A stretch of 64,000 bases of DNA, taken from the NCBI RefSeq assembly GCF_003122365.1, contig NZ_CP029254.1, forward strand, positions 3,677,001 to 3,741,000, written 5' to 3'. Positions within the stretch are counted from its first letter, which is position 1. Each line of letters opens with the position of its first letter. The stretch is from Streptomyces spongiicola (lineage in GTDB: Bacteria; Actinomycetota; Actinomycetes; Streptomycetales; Streptomycetaceae). Shown in pieces: positions 53,799 through 63,136 of the stretch. Below the pieces are notes generated by a model, which searched no databases, was not told the DNA's origin, and saw only the letters and a program-made list of their open reading frames with translations. A program made the position numbers and the translations under genes.

Positions 53799-54815
53799 GT
53801 GACTGCCGATGCCGAAACGGAATACGACGTCATCGTGCTCGCCGGAGGTGGCGCCAGGCGCCTTGGCGGGGCGGACAAGCCAGGGGTGACCGTCGGGGGC
53901 CGAACACTGCTCGACCGCGTCCTGACGGCGAGCCGGGGCGCCCACCGCACGATCGTGGTCGGCGGGCGCCGCCGCACCGCGCGGCCGGTGACCTGGACGT
54001 GTGAGATCCCGCCGGGCGGCGGGCCGCTCGCCGCGCTCCACGCGGGGCTCCGCCAGTCCCGCGCGTCCACCGTCGTCGTGCTCTCCGCGGATCTCCCCTT
54101 CCTTGACGGCACGGCCGTACGACGGCTGCTCACAGCCCTGGACTCCGGCGGGCGGGAGGGTGTGCTCCTCGTCGATTCCGACGGACGGGACCAGCCGCTC
54201 GTCGCGGCGTACCGCGCGGAGCCGCTCCGGCACGGACTGGCACTGGTCGCAGCCGAGCACGGCGGTCTCTCCGGGCTGCCGCTGCGGCTGCTGACCGGCG
54301 AGCTCGACCTCGACCGGGTGGCCGCCGAACCGCTCGCCGCGTTCGACTGCGACACCTGGGAGGCCGTTGTCACGGCCCGGGCCAGGATCAGGGAGCATGG
54401 GAATGTGCTGGATGAATGGATTGCCTCGGTGAAGGACGAACTCGGCATCGACCTCGAGGTGGACACGGGTCTGCTGCTCGACCTCGCCCGGGACGCCGCC
54501 CACGGCGTCGCCCGGCCTGCCGCTCCGCTGACCACCTTCCTCGTCGGCTACGCGGCGGCCAGGGCGGGCGGGGACGCCCAGGCGGTCGCCGAGGCCGCCG
54601 GCAGGGCGGCGGCCCTCGCGGAACGCTGGGCTGCCGAGGCTGCCGAGGCTGCCGGGGCCGCCGGGGCCGCCGGGGCCGCCGGGGCTGCTGAGGCTGCCGG
54701 GGCCGCCGGGGCTGCTGAGGCTGCTGAGGCTGCCGAGGCAGCGGGCGGCGCGTCGGGTGACCGCGAGGCCGGCCGGCACGGTCCGGCCCGGAGTGACGAG
54801 GCCGGCAGCCGATGA
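53799..54815 (+). CDS. MobA-like nucleotidyltransferase fused to DUF6457
   Basis: The 338-residue protein starts with the MobA signature VIVLAGGGARRLGGADKPGV and STVVVLSADLPFLD, as in guanylyltransferases that turn molybdopterin cofactor into its dinucleotide. Residues about 200-277 match the helical DUF6457 (LDEWIASVKDELGIDLEVDT). Residues 278-313 come from twelve 9-bp units and are almost only Ala, Glu and Gly. GTG 53799 is the start. It overlaps moeA by ATGA, which supports a role in molybdenum cofactor. Confidence 0.87.
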   Translation: MTADAETEYDVIVLAGGGARRLGGADKPGVTVGGRTLLDRVLTASRGAHRTIVVGGRRRTARPVTWTCEIPPGGGPLAALHAGLRQSRASTVVVLSADLPFLDGTAVRRLLTALDSGGREGVLLVDSDGRDQPLVAAYRAEPLRHGLALVAAEHGGLSGLPLRLLTGELDLDRVAAEPLAAFDCDTWEAVVTARARIREHGNVLDEWIASVKDELGIDLEVDTGLLLDLARDAAHGVARPAAPLTTFLVGYAAARAGGDAQAVAEAAGRAAALAERWAAEAAEAAGAAGAAGAAGAAEAAGAAGAAEAAEAAEAAGGASGDREAGRHGPARSDEAGSR

Positions 54816-56245
54816 CCGCGCAGGACCACGATCTCGGCGCTGCCGCCCCGGGGCAGGGCGCCACGGAGGAGCCGGCGGCGGATCCCGTGCCCCACGGCAG
54901 GTCAGCCGACCGCACCCGCACCCCGGTGGCGGACGGCGACGACGGCGTCGAGGACGCCCTGGCGCTGGTGGGGACGCGGCCGGGGTCCTCGCACCGGAAC
55001 CACGGCGCCCCCGCACCCGGCCAGGGCACTCCGGCCGGACGGCACCACGGCATGCCATGGGAGGAGGCCCGCGCCCTGGCGTCGCGCGCCGGACGCGCCG
55101 GTGTACTGCGCACCCGCCGCGACCCCCTTCCCGCCTCCCTCGGCCGGGTGCTCGCCACTCCGCTCATCGCGCTCGTCGACCTGCCGTCGTTCGACACCTC
55201 CGCCATGGACGGCTGGGCGGTCGCGGGCCCCGGGCCGTGGACGGTGGCGTCCGCTGGGAGCGGCATCCTCGCCGGGCACGGCGGGGCGGAGACCCTCGTG
55301 GACGGCACTGCCGTACGGATCGCGACCGGCGCCCGGATTCCGCCCGGTGCCACCGCGGTGATCCGCAGCGAGCGCGCCAGGGCCGACCGCACCGGCCGGG
55401 TGCACGCGCTGGGCCGGGTGATGCACGGTCAGGACATCAGGCCGCGTGGCCAGGAATGCCGTTCCGGCGATCAACTGCTGCCCGCCGGGACGCTGGTGAC
55501 CCCCGCCGCGCTCGGTCTCGCCGCCGCCGCCGGCTGCGACGAACTGCTCACGGTGGTCCGTCCGAAGGTGGAGGTACTCGTTCTCGGCGACGAACTGCTC
55601 ACCGAGGGGCTGCCCCATGACGGGCTGATCCGTGATGCCCTCGGGCCGATGATCGGTCCCTGGCTGCGGGCCCTCGGAGCCGAAGTGACCGGTACCCGCA
55701 GGTTCGGCGACGACGCCGACGCACTGCGGCGGGCCGTCACCGAATCGGATGCCGACCTCGTGATCACCACGGGCGGTACGGCCGCGGGACCGGTCGACCA
55801 TGTCCACCCCATGCTCGACAAGGTGGGCGCCGAGCTGCTGGTCGACGGAGTCGCCGTACGGCCCGGGCATCCGATGCTGATGGCCGGGCTGGCCGGGGGC
55901 GGGCATCTGGTGGGACTTCCCGGCAATCCGCTCGCTGCCGTCTCCGGGCTGCTCACCCTCGCGGAACCCCTGCTGAGGCAGCGGTCCGGGCAGGCAACGC
56001 CGGCGCCGTACCGCGCGTCCCTGAGGGACGAGGTCCATGGTCATCCGCAGGACACCCGGCTGGTGCCGGTGGTCCACCGCGGCGACCAGGTCGTGCCGTT
56101 GCACTACAGCGGTCCGGCCATGCTGCGGGGCATCGCCGCCGCGCACGGCCTCGCCGTCGTGCCTCCCGGGGGAGGGCGGCCCGGCGACGAGCTGGAGATC
56201 CTCGACCTGCCCTGGCCGCCGAGTTCCGAAGGGTGTTTCACGTGA
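54812..56245 (+). CDS. moeA: Molybdopterin molybdotransferase MoeA
   Basis: The 477-residue enzyme inserts molybdate into adenylated molybdopterin. Family blocks are DLPSFDTSAMDGWAV, IATGARIPPGATAVI, TTGGTAAGPVDHV and GLPGNPLAAV. The first 75 residues are a low-complexity tail not found in most MoeA proteins. It follows the MobA-like gene with a 4-bp overlap and overlaps the next gene by 13 bp. Confidence 0.93.
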   Translation: MTAQDHDLGAAAPGQGATEEPAADPVPHGRSADRTRTPVADGDDGVEDALALVGTRPGSSHRNHGAPAPGQGTPAGRHHGMPWEEARALASRAGRAGVLRTRRDPLPASLGRVLATPLIALVDLPSFDTSAMDGWAVAGPGPWTVASAGSGILAGHGGAETLVDGTAVRIATGARIPPGATAVIRSERARADRTGRVHALGRVMHGQDIRPRGQECRSGDQLLPAGTLVTPAALGLAAAAGCDELLTVVRPKVEVLVLGDELLTEGLPHDGLIRDALGPMIGPWLRALGAEVTGTRRFGDDADALRRAVTESDADLVITTGGTAAGPVDHVHPMLDKVGAELLVDGVAVRPGHPMLMAGLAGGGHLVGLPGNPLAAVSGLLTLAEPLLRQRSGQATPAPYRASLRDEVHGHPQDTRLVPVVHRGDQVVPLHYSGPAMLRGIAAAHGLAVVPPGGGRPGDELEILDLPWPPSSEGCFT

Positions 56246-57342
56246 AACTTCCCGGCCATGACGCCATGGCCCGGCAAGCGGACGAGCAGATCGCCGCCTC
56301 GCGGGTGCACCTGCCCAAGCAGACCGTCGAAAGACCACTGCGGCAGGTCACCAAGCGGCTGCTGCTCGCCCTGGGCGTCCTTGTGCTGACGGTCCTCATC
56401 GTCTGGCTCGACCGCGGCGGCTACTACGACAACGCCGACCAGAAGGTCGACTTCCTCGACGCCGTCTACTACTCCACGGTGACGCTCTCGACCACGGGCT
56501 ACGGCGACATCGTTCCGCACAGCGACACCGCCCGCCTGGTCAATGTGCTGCTGGTGACGCCGCTGCGCGTGCTCTTCCTGATCATTCTGGTCGGTACCAC
56601 TCTCGAGGTCCTCACCGAGAGGACCCGGGAGGAGTGGCGGCTGAACCGTTGGAGGTCCACCTTGCGTGACCACACTGTCGTCATCGGCTTCGGCACCAAG
56701 GGGCGCTCCGCGCTGCTGACCCTGTGTGCGACGGGCCTGCAGAAGTCGCAGGTCGTCATCGTCGACCCGAGCTCGAAGGTGGTCGAGGCGGCGAACGCGG
56801 ACGGATTCGCCGGTGTCATCGGCGACGCGACGCGCAGCGACGTACTGCTCCGCGCCGAGGTCCAGCGGGCACGGCAGATCATCATCGCCACCCAGCGCGA
56901 CGACACGGCGGTCCTGGTCGCGCTCACCGCACGGCAGCTCAACCGGGGCGCGAAGATCGTGGCAGCGGTCCGGGAGGAGGAGAACGCCCCGCTGCTGCGC
57001 CAGTCGGGCGCCGACGCCGTGATCACCAGCGCCAGCGCGGCGGGCCGGCTCCTCGGACTCTCGGTGCTCAGCCCGTACGCGGGCACGGTGCTGGAGGACC
57101 TGATCCAGCAGGGCACCGGACTCGATATCGTCGAGCGCCCGGTGATAAAGAGCGAGGTCGGCAAGAGCGTCAGGGAGACGGAGGACCTGGTGGTAAGCGT
57201 GCTGCGCGGGCACCGGCTACTCGGTTACGACGACCCCCAGGCCAGCCCCCTCCAGCTCACGGACCGGCTCATCACCATCGTGCGGGCGGTGAACACACCC
57301 CCGGGAGCGGTGCGGGGCAGCGGTGTCAACAAGCCGGAGTAG
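56233..57342 (+). CDS. Two-TM potassium channel with RCK/TrkA-N domain
   Basis: The 369-residue protein has two membrane segments around a pore loop with the K+ filter T88-G-Y-G-D, then a Rossmann RCK domain (HTVVIGFGTKGRSALLTLCA, VIGDATRSDVLL) and a TrkA-C-like end. It should be a ligand-gated K+ channel of MthK type. GTG 56233 is used; a later ATG (56260) would avoid overlap with moeA. The start region contains the parS palindrome. Confidence 0.92.
   Translation: MFHVKLPGHDAMARQADEQIAASRVHLPKQTVERPLRQVTKRLLLALGVLVLTVLIVWLDRGGYYDNADQKVDFLDAVYYSTVTLSTTGYGDIVPHSDTARLVNVLLVTPLRVLFLIILVGTTLEVLTERTREEWRLNRWRSTLRDHTVVIGFGTKGRSALLTLCATGLQKSQVVIVDPSSKVVEAANADGFAGVIGDATRSDVLLRAEVQRARQIIIATQRDDTAVLVALTARQLNRGAKIVAAVREEENAPLLRQSGADAVITSASAAGRLLGLSVLSPYAGTVLEDLIQQGTGLDIVERPVIKSEVGKSVRETEDLVVSVLRGHRLLGYDDPQASPLQLTDRLITIVRAVNTPPGAVRGSGVNKPE
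56235..56248. other. parS: parS chromosome partition site
   Basis: GTTTCACGTGAAAC is a perfect 14-bp palindrome identical to the Streptomyces ParB-binding consensus. These sites are concentrated around oriC in Streptomyces chromosomes and nucleate the ParB complex that segregates the origin. Here it overlaps the start of the channel gene and the last codons of moeA, encoding CFT in one frame and FHVK in the other. Confidence 0.9.
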
Positions 57343-57352
57343 CCTCGCGGCC

Positions 57353-58342
57353 ATGCATGCGATCACGATTCCCGAACCCGGTGGTCCCGAGGCGCTGGTC
57401 TGGGCCGAGGTGCCCGACCCCGAACCCGGCCAGGGAGAGGTTCTCGTCGAGGTTGCCGCGAGCGCGGTCAATCGCGCCGACATCCTCCAGCGGCAGGGCT
57501 TCTACGACCCCCCACCCGGTGCGTCCCCCTACCCGGGGCTCGAGTGCTCGGGCCGGATCCTGTCCGTCGGCCCGGGGGTGTCCGGATGGAGGGAGGGCGA
57601 CGAGGTGTGCGCGCTGCTGTCGGGCGGCGGATACGCGGAGAAGGTGGCCGTGCCGGCCGGCCAGCTGCTGCCGGTACCCAGAGGCCTCGACCCGGTCACG
57701 GCGGCGGCCCTGCCCGAGGTCACGTGCACCGTCTGGTCCAACGTGTTCATGGTGGCCCGTCTGCGGCCCGCCGAGACGCTGCTGGTGCACGGCGGCGCCA
57801 GCGGGATCGGCACGATGGCCATCCAACTGGCCAAGGCCGTGGGCGCACGCGTCGCCGTCACCGCAGGAGGACCCCAGAAACTGGCGCGCTGCGCCGAGCT
57901 GGGAGCCGACGTCCTGATCGACTACCGCGAGCAGGACTTCGTCGAAGAGCTGCGCAAGGCGACGGACGGGGCGGGGGCCGACGTCATTCTCGACATCATC
58001 GGTGCCAAGTACCTGGAGAGGAACGTTCGTGCGCTTGCCGCCAACGGACGGCTGGCCGTGATCGGACTGCAGGGCGGCGTGAAGGGCGAGCTGAACCTCG
58101 GGATGCTGCTCGGCAAGCGGGGCGCGGTGACCGCGACGTCGCTGCGCGGACGGCCGCTGCAGGAGAAGACGGCGATCGTCGCCGCGGTGCGGGAGCATGT
58201 CTGGCCGCTCGTCGAGGCGGGCACGGTGAAGCCCGTGGTGGACCGTGTACTGCCGATGCCGGAGGCGGCGGAGGCCCATCGGACCCTCGAGTCCGGCGCC
58301 CATGTGGGCAAGGTACTGCTGGTGGCGCCTGCCGATCGCTGA
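57353..58342 (+). CDS. NADPH:quinone oxidoreductase-like MDR enzyme
   Basis: The 329-residue medium-chain reductase has EVAASAVNRADILQRQGFYD, PYPGLECSGRI, the nucleotide loop LVHGGASGIGTMAIQLAKAV and DVILDIIGAKYLERN. No zinc ligands are seen. It resembles PIG3/QorA-type quinone reductases. ATG 57353 lies 11 bp after the channel stop, so they may share a transcript. Confidence 0.9.
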   Translation: MHAITIPEPGGPEALVWAEVPDPEPGQGEVLVEVAASAVNRADILQRQGFYDPPPGASPYPGLECSGRILSVGPGVSGWREGDEVCALLSGGGYAEKVAVPAGQLLPVPRGLDPVTAAALPEVTCTVWSNVFMVARLRPAETLLVHGGASGIGTMAIQLAKAVGARVAVTAGGPQKLARCAELGADVLIDYREQDFVEELRKATDGAGADVILDIIGAKYLERNVRALAANGRLAVIGLQGGVKGELNLGMLLGKRGAVTATSLRGRPLQEKTAIVAAVREHVWPLVEAGTVKPVVDRVLPMPEAAEAHRTLESGAHVGKVLLVAPADR

Positions 58343-58733
58343 GCGGGGGCCGACCGGACCCCTGGCCCGGACTCCAGGCCCGGACCCCTGGCCCGGACCT
58401 CCGAGGCGGGCCGGGCGCGGACCCTGGCGAGCAGTTGCTCCGGGCTCCTGTCCGGTTGTGCCCCGCGATGCCGGGCCGGCCCGGTCCCGGGGCTCGCGCA
58501 GGGCCCGCACCCGGGCCGGTCTCTTCGCAGCACCGTGCCCCGATGATTCGCCGCCCGGATGATTCGCTGCCTCGTCGGTCCGCCGGCCGCCAAGCCGCTG
58601 CTCCGCCGAGTCGGCGATCGGCGGACCAGCGGACCAGCGGAGCAGCGCGGCGGTCGGCGGGCCCGGGTCGGCGGAACTCATCCTCGCCGGGAGGCGGGAC
58701 CGCGCCCCGGGGAAGACCCGGGCCGTGGGAAAC
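58343..58733. other. Intergenic stretch between convergent genes
   Basis: About 390 bp without a gene. It begins with repeats of a CCCGGACCCCTGG-like unit (58370-58410). Other segments (58690-58720) can form GC-rich hairpins that may end both transcripts. No coding bias is seen. Confidence 0.4.
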
Positions 58734-59273
58734 TCAGAGGTAGGGGCCCGAGCGGGCAGGGCCGCCGTGCACGGACTCGTCATCGGTGGGGGCGCCCGGC
58801 GGAAGGGCGCGGCGCATCTGCTCCAGCTGGGCGCGGGCCGCCATCTGCTGGGCGAACAGCGCCGTCTGGATGCCGTGGAACAGCCCCTCGAGCCAGCCGA
58901 CCAGCTGGGCCTGGGCGATCCGCAGCTCGGCCTCCGACGGCACGACCTCGTCGGTGAACGGAAGCGACAGCCGCTCCAGCTCCGCGACCAGCTCCGGCGC
59001 CAGCCCTTCTTCGAGTTCCTTCACCGAACTCGCGTGGATCTCCTTCAGCCTGACCCGGCTCGCCTCGTCCAGAGGTGCCGCCCGCACCTCCTCCAGCAGC
59101 TGCTTGATCATGCTGCCGATCCGCATGACCTTCGCAGGCTGTTCGACCATCTCCGTCACCGGGATTTCGCGAGCCTCGCCGTCACCTTCACCGCCGCCAA
59201 GCGCCATCCCGTTCTGTCCCACGATCAGGACCGGGGGACTCTCCTGCGACCGTTCACTCCTCGGCATCTCCAT
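58734..59273 (-). CDS. bpa: Bacterial proteasome activator Bpa
   Basis: The 179-residue protein matches Bpa/PafE (DUF2587): VMRIGSMIKQLLEEVRAAPL, IHASSVKELEEGLAPELVAE, LVGWLEGLFHGIQTALFAQQ. It forms a dodecameric ring that opens the 20S proteasome without ATP. It ends in SGPYL, whose penultimate Tyr is the expected docking signal. The start is either ATG 59273 or ATG 59282; neither has a strong ribosome site. Confidence 0.93.
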   Translation of the reverse strand: MEMPRSERSQESPPVLIVGQNGMALGGGEGDGEAREIPVTEMVEQPAKVMRIGSMIKQLLEEVRAAPLDEASRVRLKEIHASSVKELEEGLAPELVAELERLSLPFTDEVVPSEAELRIAQAQLVGWLEGLFHGIQTALFAQQMAARAQLEQMRRALPPGAPTDDESVHGGPARSGPYL

Positions 59274-59430
59274 GCCGTCCATTCTCTCGCACATACGGTT
59301 CACCCCACGGTGTGCCCCCGCACCGAGTTGATCCACCCTGGTGCGCGGACACGATTCGGTCCGGCCCGTCCCCAGGGTCCTCGGACCGCCTCGCGGCGGG
59401 TCACCGTTCCCCGGGACCGGGCGACCGGTG

Positions 59431-59502
59431 CCGCCCGTACCGCTTGTGCTGCCCGTGCTGCCCGTACTGCCCGTACCGCCCGTACTGCCCGTACTGCCTG
59501 TA
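59431..59502. repeat. Nine-bp minisatellite, eight units
   Basis: Eight tandem units of CTGCCCGTA with small changes (CCGCCCGTA, CTGCCCGTG). The repeat lies in the 490-bp gap between bpa and the secreted protein gene. Open frames across it give simple repeats (QYG or AVR), not a recognisable protein, so it is treated as noncoding. Confidence 0.75.
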
Positions 59503-59761
59503 CCGCCGCGCCGAGCGGCACCGTACCCAGCAGGGCGGCCAGGGTCCCCGGCGAACGGTGGTCGCGGCCACCGGCGGAGTCACCTGCGTGCCCCACCAGC
59601 CGGAGTCCAGGGTCTGCTCGTGCCACCCGAGCTGCCGACGGTGTTCGGTGGGCCGCGGGCCGCGGGCCGATCGCGGGCGGGACTCCCGCGGCCGAGCCGA
59701 CGCATGCCGCCTGAACCAGCCGGGTCGATGGCCGCGGTGCAGGGTCCCCGTGCGCCCGGGC

Positions 59762-60808
59762 TCAGCGCCGGCGCAGCCGCAGCCCTATGTAGCCGAGCCC
59801 CAGCCCCATGAGGGCACAACCGGCGCCCAGCGTGAGCGACGGGGCCTGGCGTTCGAGCGGCCGGGGCACGGGATACGGGTCCGACTCGCCCGCGGCTGCG
59901 GGTGAGGGCGCGTCGGCGGAGGCGGACCGCGGTGTGGCCGGGGCGTCGGGCAGGGGCCGGAACCCACCCTCCTCGCCGTCGCGCGGTGCCGCGCTCCCGT
60001 CGGGCTCGCGGTCGTGGTCGCGGACCTCGTCGCGCCTGCCGTCGTGCCCGCCGTCGCGGACCTCGTAGCGGCCGCCGTCGTGGACCTCGCGGCCGTCACC
60101 GGGCCGATCGGGTGATGCCGGTGAACCGACCGAGGGGTCTGCGGTCCGGCCGGGGCGCAGCCGGCCCTGACCGGCCTGGCGTCCGGCGAGCGAGGCGCTG
60201 AGCGATGGGGAGGGCGACGGGGAGGGCGACGGGGTGGGCCGTTCGGCGGACTGCCGCAGCGGGGGAGTGTGGGGCTCGCCGGGACGTCGGGCAGCCGCCG
60301 CAGGGCGGTCGCCTTGCCTTGCGGGGCCCGGTCCCGCCGCGGCGCCGCCGGTGGTCCGCGGCGCCGCCGGTGCGCCGTGCGCAGGGCTGCCGTGGCCGGG
60401 TGCCGGCGGACCCGGACCCGGACCCGCCGCGGCAGGGTCTGCGGCCTGCCCTCGGGAGCGCCCGTGCACCCCGCCGCCCGGGTGGCGGCCGGACCGGTCG
60501 CCCATGGCGGCTCCGTCACCGTAGCGCGCGCCCTCGCGGCGCCCGGGGCTGCCGGATCGGGTGCCTGCATCGCCCACGGCGCCGTACCGATGTGCTGCGG
60601 CCGGCCCGGCGCTGTCGTCCCGCCGTGGTCCGTCGGACCGGTCGTCTCCTCCGCCGGTGGCGCGCGGCCCCCGCTCCCCGCCGTCCTCCCCGCGCGACGC
60701 CCCGGCGCGGGCCGGGGAGCCCTCGGCGTAGGCGTACACGGTCACCGGCAGGGCGAGCACCAGTGCCGCGAGGGTCGTCGCGCAGTGTGTGCGGAGCTTC
60801 GGAGTCAC
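59762..60808 (-). CDS. Secreted low-complexity protein with C-terminal membrane anchor
   Basis: The 348-residue protein starts at GTG 60808 with a signal peptide (RTHCATTLAALVLALPVTVYA) and has a 290-residue Gly/Pro/Arg/Asp-rich middle with Pro-Ser repeats. The C-terminal membrane segment LGAGCALMGLGLGYIGLRLRRR-type ends in basic residues. It resembles wall-anchored proteins but has no clear LPxTG; LERQAP precedes the segment. No enzymatic domain is seen. A longer N-terminus to 61069 is possible but would cross the minisatellite and bury the signal peptide. Confidence 0.6.
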   Translation of the reverse strand: MTPKLRTHCATTLAALVLALPVTVYAYAEGSPARAGASRGEDGGERGPRATGGGDDRSDGPRRDDSAGPAAAHRYGAVGDAGTRSGSPGRREGARYGDGAAMGDRSGRHPGGGVHGRSRGQAADPAAAGPGPGPPAPGHGSPAHGAPAAPRTTGGAAAGPGPARQGDRPAAAARRPGEPHTPPLRQSAERPTPSPSPSPSPSLSASLAGRQAGQGRLRPGRTADPSVGSPASPDRPGDGREVHDGGRYEVRDGGHDGRRDEVRDHDREPDGSAAPRDGEEGGFRPLPDAPATPRSASADAPSPAAAGESDPYPVPRPLERQAPSLTLGAGCALMGLGLGYIGLRLRRR

Positions 60809-60903
60809 GGGTGACCCCCTCCCGAGCCGGGTCGCCGAGGTCGTCGAGGTTGCCGGTGCCAGTGGACGGAACCCGGGCAGCGCACGCCGTCGAGACTGCC
60901 GGG

Positions 60904-60997
60904 CGAGGTTGCCGAGATCTCGAAGTCGCAGAGCTTGCAGACGTTGCAGAGCTTGCAGACGTTGCGGAGGTTGCGGAGGTTGCCGAGGTTGCGGACT
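60904..60997. repeat. Nine-bp minisatellite upstream of the secreted protein gene
   Basis: Seven clear tandem units (GCAGAGCTT, GCAGACGTT, GCGGAGGTT, GCCGAGGTT) run from 60928 to 60990 with degenerate units on either side. It lies in the gap between the kinase stop and the secreted protein start, about 100 bp before the latter, and may affect its expression. Confidence 0.75.
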
Positions 60998-61143
60998 CAG
61001 CGTCACATGGCGGAGGAGTTCCGGCATCCCGGGCGAAGCGGGGGCGATGATTGAGGAGCGGCGCGGCATGAGCGCAAGCAGAGCCGGGACTCACCGCCGG
61101 GGCTGAGGTCGCGGAGCGGCGCTGCGAAGCACCCGGGCGGTGC

Positions 61144-62829
61144 CTACGGCTCCGGGTACCCGCTCGCGACCATGATCTCGAATGTCTGGTCGCCCAGGAG
61201 CACGGCCGTGCCCTCCGCGGGGGACTGCTCGATGACCTGGTCCTCCGCGTACTGCGGATGGTCGACCCGGGTCTCCTTGATCTTCCAGCCGGCGGCCTGG
61301 AGGCACGACTTCACCGAGATCAGGTCCTTCTGCACGAAGCTGGGGGCCTGGACCTTCCCCGGATCTTCGGTGTCCTCCTCCGCGTCCGAGCACTCCTCCG
61401 CGTCCATCGTGCGGTCGCGCTCGGGCGGCCTGTGGCCCCAGGCCTCGGCCGCCTCCGTCACCGACGGGCCGGCGTCTCCGTCTCCGTCGTCGCCGCCGAT
61501 CAGGTTGAGCGCTGCGTTCAGTCCGCCGATCGCGAGGAGCGCCACCAGGATCGAGCCGATGACCACCGGCATGATCCGCCCGCCCTGGCGGGACGGTGCG
61601 GGGGCTCCGGCCCGCCGGGCGGAGTGGTGGTACGCGGGCGGCACGGTGGCCGGGCTCCGGTAGGCCTGGGCCGGGGCCTGGTGCGGGTAGCCGTAGCCGG
61701 GACCGGGACCGTGGCCAGGACCAGGACCAGGACCGGGACCGGGTGCCGGGGCCGGTGGGCCGTACGGGCCCGGCTGGTACGGCTGCTGGACATGGCGGAC
61801 ATGGTGCGGACCGGGGGGCGGGCCCTGGGCCGACCGGTCGACCGGCGGGAACACCGCGGACCCGACCCCCGAGCCGCTGTTCGTCGTCGGCGTGCCGTGC
61901 ACGATCACCGGTGGGTGCGCGCCGCCCGCGCTCGCGACCCGCAGGCACTCGTCCCGCATGGCGGCGGCGGTGGGGAAGCGCTCGTTGGGGTTCTTCCTCA
62001 TCGCCCGGGCGACGAGGGCGTCCATCGCCGGTGTCACCGAGCGGTTGACGGAGGACGGGGCGGCCGGTTCCTCCTGCACATGGGCGTACACGATCGCCAG
62101 CGGTGATTCCGCGTCGAACGGCAGCCTGCCCGTCAGCAGCTGGAAGAGCATCACGCCGACCGAGTACAGGTCGGAGCGGGCGTCGACGCCGCGCCCCAGG
62201 GCCTGCTCGGGGGACAGGTACTGAGGGGTGCCGACGACCATGCCGGTCTGCGTCATCGACGCGACGCCCGACTGCATGGCACGGGCGATGCCGAAGTCCA
62301 TCACCTTCACGACGCCGCGCTTCGTCATCATCACGTTGCCCGGTTTGATGTCCCGGTGGACCAGTCCCATCTCGTGGCTGGTCTCCAGCGCCGCCAGCAC
62401 GTCCGCGGCCACCTTCAGAGCCTTCTCGGCGGGCATCGCGCCGAACTGCCGGACGTCCTCGTGGAGCACGGCACCCAGCGGCATGCCCTCCACGTACTCC
62501 ATGACGATGTACGGCATCGGCATGCCGTCCCCCGCGGGGGAGCCGTCGAACGCCACCGCGTCCTCCCCCGTGTCGAAGACGGACACGATGTTCGGGTGGG
62601 ACAGCTTGGCCACGGCCTGCGCCTCGCGCCGGAAACGCTCGCGGAAGGACTGCTCCCGGCCGAGTTCGGTGTGCAGGGTCTTCACGGCCACCTGGCGGTC
62701 CAGCGCGGTGTCGTACGCCAGGTGCACCGACGCCATCCCGCCCTCGCCGAGCAGATCGCGAAACCGGTACCGGCCGCCCCCGACCGAACCGCCCGCGTAG
62801 CGGCCGCCCCGTGCGCCGTCCTGGCTCAT
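61144..62829 (-). CDS. Membrane Ser/Thr protein kinase, PknB type with one PASTA domain
   Basis: The 561-residue kinase has GEGGMASV (glycine loop), VAVKTL (Lys), HRDIKPGN, DFGIA and APE-like SPEQA. A Gly/Pro-rich juxtamembrane segment follows, then one membrane segment (MPVVIGSILVALLAIGGLNA) and an outside domain ending in a single PASTA-like repeat (PSFVQKDLISVKSCLQAAGW to VASGYPEP). PASTA domains sense muropeptides. It is divergent from another kinase gene. ATG 62829 is chosen. Confidence 0.93.
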   Translation of the reverse strand: MSQDGARGGRYAGGSVGGGRYRFRDLLGEGGMASVHLAYDTALDRQVAVKTLHTELGREQSFRERFRREAQAVAKLSHPNIVSVFDTGEDAVAFDGSPAGDGMPMPYIVMEYVEGMPLGAVLHEDVRQFGAMPAEKALKVAADVLAALETSHEMGLVHRDIKPGNVMMTKRGVVKVMDFGIARAMQSGVASMTQTGMVVGTPQYLSPEQALGRGVDARSDLYSVGVMLFQLLTGRLPFDAESPLAIVYAHVQEEPAAPSSVNRSVTPAMDALVARAMRKNPNERFPTAAAMRDECLRVASAGGAHPPVIVHGTPTTNSGSGVGSAVFPPVDRSAQGPPPGPHHVRHVQQPYQPGPYGPPAPAPGPGPGPGPGHGPGPGYGYPHQAPAQAYRSPATVPPAYHHSARRAGAPAPSRQGGRIMPVVIGSILVALLAIGGLNAALNLIGGDDGDGDAGPSVTEAAEAWGHRPPERDRTMDAEECSDAEEDTEDPGKVQAPSFVQKDLISVKSCLQAAGWKIKETRVDHPQYAEDQVIEQSPAEGTAVLLGDQTFEIMVASGYPEP

Positions 62830-63136
62830 GACTGTGTTTCCCCCCAAGGCGCGAACACCGCCGAGCGGTGGCCGCGGTGATCCCGACTACGGGGCAAGTC
62901 TGCCCGAGGGCGGTGACACGTCAAGCCGGACGCCCTTTCCGTGACCGTACGCACAAGAAGCGACTCGCGAGCGTTACACGAACCGGACACGATTTGCTCC
63001 CGTGCGGGGGCAACGGGTTTGATGGCCGGTCCATCTCGGACCGGCGGGTCACCGGAAGCCTGTAGCGTGGCGTGTCGAACCACCGGCAGACGCCGCTCGC
63101 AGCGCGCGGCGCGGCAAGACACGACGGCGAGGACTG
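62830..63136. promoter_or_regulatory. Divergent promoter region of the two kinase genes
   Basis: About 300 bp between outward-reading kinase genes, less GC-rich at 62930-63010. It must hold both promoters. I see no clear operator. Confidence 0.45.

Noticed and set aside
59341..59811. A protein of PVLPVLPV repeats across the bpa upstream region
   Set aside because: It has no ribosome site, runs antisense into the secreted protein gene and consists mainly of the minisatellite.
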